Notes under the pieces: generated by a model
Told to the model about the DNA's origin: nothing
Database searches by the model: none
What the model saw: only the letters and a program-made list of their open reading frames with translations
From: ATX-6F1 sp943369485
GTDB taxonomy: Bacteria; Cyanobacteriota; Cyanobacteriia; PCC-6307; Cyanobiaceae
Assembly (NCBI GenBank): GCA_943369485.1
Contig: CALRNH020000005.1
Span: 1-64,000, forward strand
Direction: 5' to 3'
DNA: 64,000 nucleotides
Translations under genes and position numbers: made by a program
Part shown: piece after piece, positions 59,478 through 64,000 of the stretch
Numbering within the stretch: position 1 is the stretch's first letter
Layout of the letters: every line of letters begins with the position of its first letter

Positions 59478-62400
59478 GGCAATCCCTCCCGCAGCAACCG
59501 ATCGAGAGCCAGGGTGCGCTCCAGGGGTGGCTGATCCACCAGCATCCCCGGCACCGGATCAACCGCGGTGGGGCCCGGCACCCCACGCAGAAACACGTAG
59601 ACGTAGCCGCCCAGATCGCGTTCGGGCCGATAGCCCGGCAGGCGCCAGCGCAGGTAGCGGTGCAGGGCCACCAGGTAGAGGTGCGCCTGCAGCGGATAGT
59701 GGTGATGCAGCATCTGCTCCTCCATCGCCGCCACGGTGTAGTGGGCCGGTCCGCAGGCCAGCGTCCGGTTCTCGCCGTCGCGCACCCCCAGCCAATTGCT
59801 CTTCCAGTCGGCCACCCACCAGCGGGGATGACCCCGGGGATCAGGGGCCGTGAACACCAGATCGATGGAACCGGTGAGGAAACCGCGGCTGGCCACCTCC
59901 AGCTGGGCGAGCCGATCGGCGTAGACCGCCCCGAAGCGGTCGCCGGGGTGGTTGGCGAACACCTCGGCCAGGCCGCGTGCACGCACGAGCCGTTGGGGAC
60001 CCGATGGGGCGCGCTGGCCATCGCCCACCGGCAGCGCCAGGGGCAGGTCGAAGTTGAGTTCGTTGAGGCACTGGCTCCGCGGCAGATCCGCCAGAGCAAA
60101 GCGTCCCAGGGCTCCGCCCATGGGGGTGTGCCGAAGCCACTCGAGCCCCTCCAGCACCGCCTCCAACTGCTCGACGGGCAGGCCGGCGCGCTGCAGCTCC
60201 CGACCCACCAGCAGACGCTGGGCCTCACAGCCGGCGGGCAATTGGTGGTCGATCTGCTCAAGGATGCGATGCAAGCAATCGCCGGCGGCGGCGCCACGGG
60301 GGAACGCCGCCAGGGGGCCGCGATCAGGCCAGACCGCGGGTGCAGCAGAGGCGTCGGAGCCATCGGAGGCACCGGTGGCACCGGAGGTCGCCTCGCCAGC
60401 CACCGCTTCTGCCGCCCCATCCGTTTCCCGCCCCTCCTCCAGGGCGATCGGCCCAAGCCCCTCGGCGGCAGCCTGGGTCCAGCTGGAGTAGCTGCTGCGG
60501 CCCCAGCGACGATCGAGGGAGCGAAGGGGAACAGGGCCGCATTCCAGGCTCCCCTCAAGCGCCGGAGGTTGCCAGCGATCGGCGGGCGCTCCGGGGACAG
60601 GCCGCTCGGAGGGTTCGATCAGCTGGAGCCGCAGGCCCGAGCTCTCCAGGCGATGCTCCAGCCGCTCCCGCCAGGTGGCCCCCTCTGGGTCACGCCCAAA
60701 CAGCCATGGCCGCAGGGGGTCGGAGTCGTCGTCCCCGGCGGACGCCCAGGCCAACACCAACAGGTGACGCGCCCGGGTGGCCGCCACGTAGGCCAGTCGC
60801 TCGAGCTCCTGGGCCTCCGCGGCACGGGCCTCGGCGCGGGCAGCAAAACCTTCTCCCCACTGGCCATTGAGATGCAGATCCCAGCGGGGACAGGCGGTGT
60901 CTGCGGGCGTCCAGCGCCGCCCCAGTCCTGGATTCGTTCGAATCGAAAGCCCCCGCCAGAGGGTGGGTGCGATCACCACCGGGTACTCCAGGCCCTTGCT
61001 GCTGTGAATGGTCACCACGGCGACGGCGGAGCCCAGTGCATCGCTGTGGCGCTGATGGGCCTCAGGCACGGGGCGGGCTTCCTCCAACCGCTGGCGCCGC
61101 AGCCAGTCGGCGGCGGCCGCCGCCCCCAGACCCTCGCGGTGCATCTGCTCCTGCAGCAAGCGGGCCGCCTGCTGGAGATCCGCGAGCAAGCCTCCAGCGA
61201 AGGACAGCCCCGCAAGTTCGGCGCTGCCCAGCAGGTTGCCCAGCACCGCCAGCAGCCCATCACGCTCCAGGGCCGTGGCCAGGCGACTCACCCTGGCACC
61301 GAGGCGATCGAAGGCGAACGGATCAGGATCAGCCAGTTCAGCGCTGCTCCAGCCCAGCAGTGGCGAAGCCGCCAGCAGCCGCAGGGCCGAACCTCTGCCT
61401 GGATCAGCCAGGGCCTCCAGCAGCCGCTGCAGCACGGTGGCCCCCTCGCTGGCGAACACACTCCCCTGGCTGACGAGCCGGCTGGCGATCCCCTGGCGCT
61501 CCAGCGCCGGGCGCAGGGCCTCCGCGTCCCGGTGCCTGTTCACCAGCAGGGCGATGTCAGCAGGAGCGAGGGGGCGGCTGGCTTCGCCTTCGCGCAGGAT
61601 CAGGCCGCGACGCAGCAGATCGAGCACCAGCTGGGCCACCTGGTCCGGCAGGAGGGCATCGATCTCCCCCTTGGCGGCCGCATCGGCCGGGGAGCGCTCC
61701 TTCGCCAGCCAGAGCAGTTGCAGAGGTGATTCTCCAGTCGGCAGCTCCAGGGAATGGCTGGCGGCCTTGGCGGGGTTGGCCTGCACCTGTGGCACCGGCA
61801 GATCACTCCCGATCAGCCCTGTTGGATGCATCAGACCATGGAGGCAGGTGATCAGGGCCTCGCTGGAGCGGAAGTTCTCGTTCAGTTCACTGATCGAATC
61901 GACCCGTTTCCTGGCGGCGCGATAGGTGTCCAGATCGCCGCCGCGGAAGCGGTAGATCGCCTGCTTGGGGTCCCCGACCATCAACAGCAGGTGCTCGGGG
62001 CCGGTGAAGGCGCGCTGGAGGATGCGCCACTGGATCGGATCGGTGTCCTGGAACTCATCCACCAGGACCACCCGATAGCGGCGCCCCAGCGCCTCCAGCA
62101 GCTCGGCGTGATCGGTGCCGGCCGGGCCGGGGTCAAGCCCCTCCAGCAACTGGGCATAGCCCAGGCGGCCACTGCTCTGGCGCCGGCGGGCCAGCTCTGA
62201 GCGGCCCCAATGGGCGGCGTGGAGCAGCAGCGCTTCGGCCGGCCCCTCGACCAGATCGGCGACCGCCAGCAGCAAGGGACGCTCGGGCAGGGAGGGATCG
62301 GTTTCGCCCGCCCTGCGGGCCGCGGCGCTGAAGGGACCTGGGTGGAAGTACTCGCGCAGCGTTTTCTGCTCGAGCAGAGCGGCATAGGAACCATGCTGCG

Positions 62401-63268
62401 GCTGGGCCTCCAGCCACACGGTGATCAAGCCGATCCAATTCTTGGTGGGCTTGGGGGCATAGGGCTTCGGATCGGCACCTTCCGCCCTCCATTGGGCCGC
62501 AGTCGATTTGAGGGCCTCGTAGAGAGCTTCTCCTCGCTCCTCCCACAGCTTTTGAAAGCGGCTCCAGCGCTCTTCCCACAGGGCCACCAGTTGGGGGGCG
62601 AGGGGCTCGCTGCAATCGAGTCCCTGGGGCAGTGGATCCAGCTCAAGGGCCGTATCACTCTCCAGCTGGGCCAGCAGATCCTCCAGCGCCTTGGGAGTCA
62701 CCCCAAGGGACTGGGCCCCCGCAAGCAGCTCCACGGGCAGGGCCACCACCTGGGCCTGCCAGTAGTCATGGGCCACCTGGCGCACGAGAGTGCGCGCCTC
62801 GGGATCGATTTCCAGATCGGGAGCCAGGGCGGCCTCGAGGGCCTGACGGCGCAGGCTGCGCTGGCCGAAGCCATGCAGGGTGGTGATGTCGGCGCGATCG
62901 AGTTCATCGAGGGCCAGCAGCAGCCGGCCCATCAGCTGGCGTCGGGCGCCCGCCTCCGCCGGTTGACGCGCGCACCAGCGCTCCAGCACCGGATCGGGGA
63001 AGGTCCGCACCGTCTGTTCGGCCTGCTCCAGAGCCGTGAGGGCCTGCTGCAGCCTCCGGCCGATGCGGTCGCGCAGTTCGGCGGCAGCGGCGTTGGTGAA
63101 CGTGACCACCAGCAGCTCAGCCAAGGGCAGGCCGCGCTCCAGCACCAACCGCAGCACCAGGTGCGCCAGGGTGAAGGTCTTGCCGGTGCCGGCGCTGGCC
63201 TCCAGGAGCCGCACTCCGGGATCAAGGCTGAAAGCGTCGGCATCAAAGACGCGCGCCGGGGCGCTCAT
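59474..63268 (-). CDS. recB: Exodeoxyribonuclease V subunit beta, RecB
   Basis: 1264-residue subunit with a UvrD-type 3'-5' helicase and a C-terminal nuclease. Walker A EASAGTGKTFTLAHLVL is at about 23-39, motif II VLVDEFQDTDPIQWRIL, motif VI-like YVAATRARHLLVLAWAS; the nuclease domain shows GSIDLVFTA and VADWKSNWLG (Asp/Asp/Lys) and QAHLYLVALHRYLRW. So both activities look intact. The ATG at 63268 overlaps the recC stop (ATGA). A Ser/Ala/Gly-rich linker precedes the nuclease domain. A longer frame upstream is within recC and not RecB-like. Confidence 0.96.
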   Translation of the reverse strand: MSAPARVFDADAFSLDPGVRLLEASAGTGKTFTLAHLVLRLVLERGLPLAELLVVTFTNAAAAELRDRIGRRLQQALTALEQAEQTVRTFPDPVLERWCARQPAEAGARRQLMGRLLLALDELDRADITTLHGFGQRSLRRQALEAALAPDLEIDPEARTLVRQVAHDYWQAQVVALPVELLAGAQSLGVTPKALEDLLAQLESDTALELDPLPQGLDCSEPLAPQLVALWEERWSRFQKLWEERGEALYEALKSTAAQWRAEGADPKPYAPKPTKNWIGLITVWLEAQPQHGSYAALLEQKTLREYFHPGPFSAAARRAGETDPSLPERPLLLAVADLVEGPAEALLLHAAHWGRSELARRRQSSGRLGYAQLLEGLDPGPAGTDHAELLEALGRRYRVVLVDEFQDTDPIQWRILQRAFTGPEHLLLMVGDPKQAIYRFRGGDLDTYRAARKRVDSISELNENFRSSEALITCLHGLMHPTGLIGSDLPVPQVQANPAKAASHSLELPTGESPLQLLWLAKERSPADAAAKGEIDALLPDQVAQLVLDLLRRGLILREGEASRPLAPADIALLVNRHRDAEALRPALERQGIASRLVSQGSVFASEGATVLQRLLEALADPGRGSALRLLAASPLLGWSSAELADPDPFAFDRLGARVSRLATALERDGLLAVLGNLLGSAELAGLSFAGGLLADLQQAARLLQEQMHREGLGAAAAADWLRRQRLEEARPVPEAHQRHSDALGSAVAVVTIHSSKGLEYPVVIAPTLWRGLSIRTNPGLGRRWTPADTACPRWDLHLNGQWGEGFAARAEARAAEAQELERLAYVAATRARHLLVLAWASAGDDDSDPLRPWLFGRDPEGATWRERLEHRLESSGLRLQLIEPSERPVPGAPADRWQPPALEGSLECGPVPLRSLDRRWGRSSYSSWTQAAAEGLGPIALEEGRETDGAAEAVAGEATSGATGASDGSDASAAPAVWPDRGPLAAFPRGAAAGDCLHRILEQIDHQLPAGCEAQRLLVGRELQRAGLPVEQLEAVLEGLEWLRHTPMGGALGRFALADLPRSQCLNELNFDLPLALPVGDGQRAPSGPQRLVRARGLAEVFANHPGDRFGAVYADRLAQLEVASRGFLTGSIDLVFTAPDPRGHPRWWVADWKSNWLGVRDGENRTLACGPAHYTVAAMEEQMLHHHYPLQAHLYLVALHRYLRWRLPGYRPERDLGGYVYVFLRGVPGPTAVDPVPGMLVDQPPLERTLALDRLLREGLP

Positions 63269-64000
63269 CGCCCCTTCTCCTTGCGCCGGTCCAGCACGGG
63301 GCCATACAGCGCCTCCGCCGCCGCCGAAAAGGACTCGCCAAGCAGCGCCTCGATCGGGGTGTCGGCGCCGAAACAGGTCGCCAGCTCGGGGTTTTCCCGT
63401 TCCCCGGGAAACTGGCTGTCCCCCTGCCAAGCGGCGGCCGCCTTGGCCGGGCCGCTGCCCGCCGCCTTGCGCTCGGCCTCCACGAACGCCCAGCCGGTCC
63501 TGGGGGGCACGGGCCAGCAGGCCCCGCCGAGCTGCTTGCGCAGGGCGAGGAGCGCCTCCAGGTCCAGACGGGCCTGATCGGCCCCAGGGACGTCCAGCCG
63601 CAGCCCGATGGCGAACTGGTTCTTCGTGCTGCGGGCGACCACGACGCCCCCCGCAGGGGCCTCCCCGGCGGCGGCGGCCAGCAGCAACCGCAGCCAGAGG
63701 TCGAGGCGCTGGGCCACCCCCTCCTTGGCCGTATGGGTGAGCACCACCAAAGGTCCGCGCCAATCGAGTTCAAGGCTGAGACCTTGCCAGCTACTGGTGG
63801 CGCTGTGGGGTGTCCCCAGCCCCTCCAGGACTCCCGCAAGGGTGCGCCAGCGACCCTCCATCACGGCAGCCTCCAGTTCCCCCCCCGATCCGGCGGGGAA
63901 CAGGCCCCGGCCCCGGTCCAACTCGAGCCAATCCGGGACGTCATCCGGAGGGACACCAGCGCGACGGTCTGCGCTCCTGTGATCGTGCCGCTGACCCCGC
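63265..64000 (-). CDS. recC: Exodeoxyribonuclease V subunit gamma, RecC (3' part only)
   Basis: C-terminal about 245 residues of RecC; the frame stays open to the window edge, so the start is outside. Visible are the phrases DWLELDRGRGLFPAG and LVVLTHTAKEGVAQRLDLWLRLLL, and the C-terminal FVEAERKAAGSGPAKAAAAW part, consistent with RecC. RecC recognises Chi and holds the complex together. First of the recC-recB-recD operon, coupled to recB by ATGA. Confidence 0.9.
   Translation of the reverse strand, partial: RGQRHDHRSADRRAGVPPDDVPDWLELDRGRGLFPAGSGGELEAAVMEGRWRTLAGVLEGLGTPHSATSSWQGLSLELDWRGPLVVLTHTAKEGVAQRLDLWLRLLLAAAAGEAPAGGVVVARSTKNQFAIGLRLDVPGADQARLDLEALLALRKQLGGACWPVPPRTGWAFVEAERKAAGSGPAKAAAAWQGDSQFPGERENPELATCFGADTPIEALLGESFSAAAEALYGPVLDRRKEKGR

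Noticed and set aside
59660..61729. 689-codon open frame on the + strand opposite recB
   Set aside because: Antisense shadow of a helicase gene with intact motifs; no domain in the shadow frame.
59474..63763. Longer start for recB (1429 codons)
   Set aside because: The extra 165 codons lie inside recC in another frame and lack RecB likeness; the ATG at 63268 overlaps the recC stop.
1..64000. CRISPR arrays, insertion sequences, prophage or integrase genes
   Set aside because: I looked for regularly spaced repeats, transposase motifs and phage structural or integrase genes on both strands and saw none.

Overview
This is a gene-dense, very GC-rich piece of bacterial chromosome. It reads as a picocyanobacterium of the Cyanobium / alpha-Synechococcus type. 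The evidence is a PsbP-like (CyanoP) lipoprotein, a cyanobacterial group 2 sigma factor, cyanobacterial-type ClpC, a picocyanobacterial RRM RNA-binding protein, and a run clpC-rimI-lysA-cdaA-uppS-bioB plus a psbP-recR-lipA block, which I remember as typical gene orders of marine Synechococcus and Prochlorococcus. I did no database search, so the assignment is inference. I see no tRNA, rRNA, CRISPR array, insertion sequence or prophage.

Layout. 1-5.6 kb: 3' end of a sigma factor, an M48 metalloprotease and a giant DUF2339 membrane protein with an internal triplication. 5.6-7.0 kb: two orphan genes in visibly less GC-rich DNA. 7.0-9.8 kb: AlkB-like dioxygenase, a membrane protein and an ABC1 (UbiB-like) kinase. 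9.9-12.8 kb: Orn/Lys/Arg decarboxylase, CbiT-like methyltransferase and CdsA. 12.8-19.2 kb: DUF2993 protein, alpha/beta hydrolase, iron-ADH-family enzyme, secreted proteins, lipoprotein trypsin-like protease, DUF938 methyltransferase. 19.2-25.5 kb: recQ, mscL, clpC with a clear terminator, rimI. 25.6-31 kb: lysA, cdaA (c-di-AMP), uppS, bioB, trhO. 31-39 kb: small enzymes, then a cassette of an Lgt-like membrane protein, a radical SAM enzyme with the cysteine layout of tetraether-lipid-synthase-like proteins and a small membrane protein; then a GST-DUF952 fusion and an M23 peptidase. 39-43.8 kb: gltS, lipA, recR, the PsbP-like gene and an FAD oxidoreductase. 43.8-49 kb: an efflux locus with a NHLP-bacteriocin-type membrane fusion protein, a tiny membrane protein, a TolC protein and two FUSC proteins. 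49-57 kb: MgtC-like protein, LCP-family protein, ABC exporter, RRM protein, DEAD-box RNA helicase and a cupin. 57-64 kb: a 765-base stretch without a convincing gene, then recD, recB and the 3' part of recC.

How genes work together: many neighbours overlap by exactly four bases (ATGA, GTGA or TTGA), which implies tight translational coupling. recC-recB-recD form one operon for double-strand break processing. cdaA-uppS links c-di-AMP signalling with cell-wall lipid carrier synthesis. The RRM protein and DEAD-box helicase are both typical cold-stress RNA factors. The most unusual candidates for further study are the Lgt-like / radical SAM / small membrane protein cassette at 32.9-35.6 kb and the hybrid efflux locus at 43.8-49 kb. 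Two genes (the Lgt-like gene and recR) appear to lack any ATG, GTG or TTG at the expected N-terminus and probably start at CTG.
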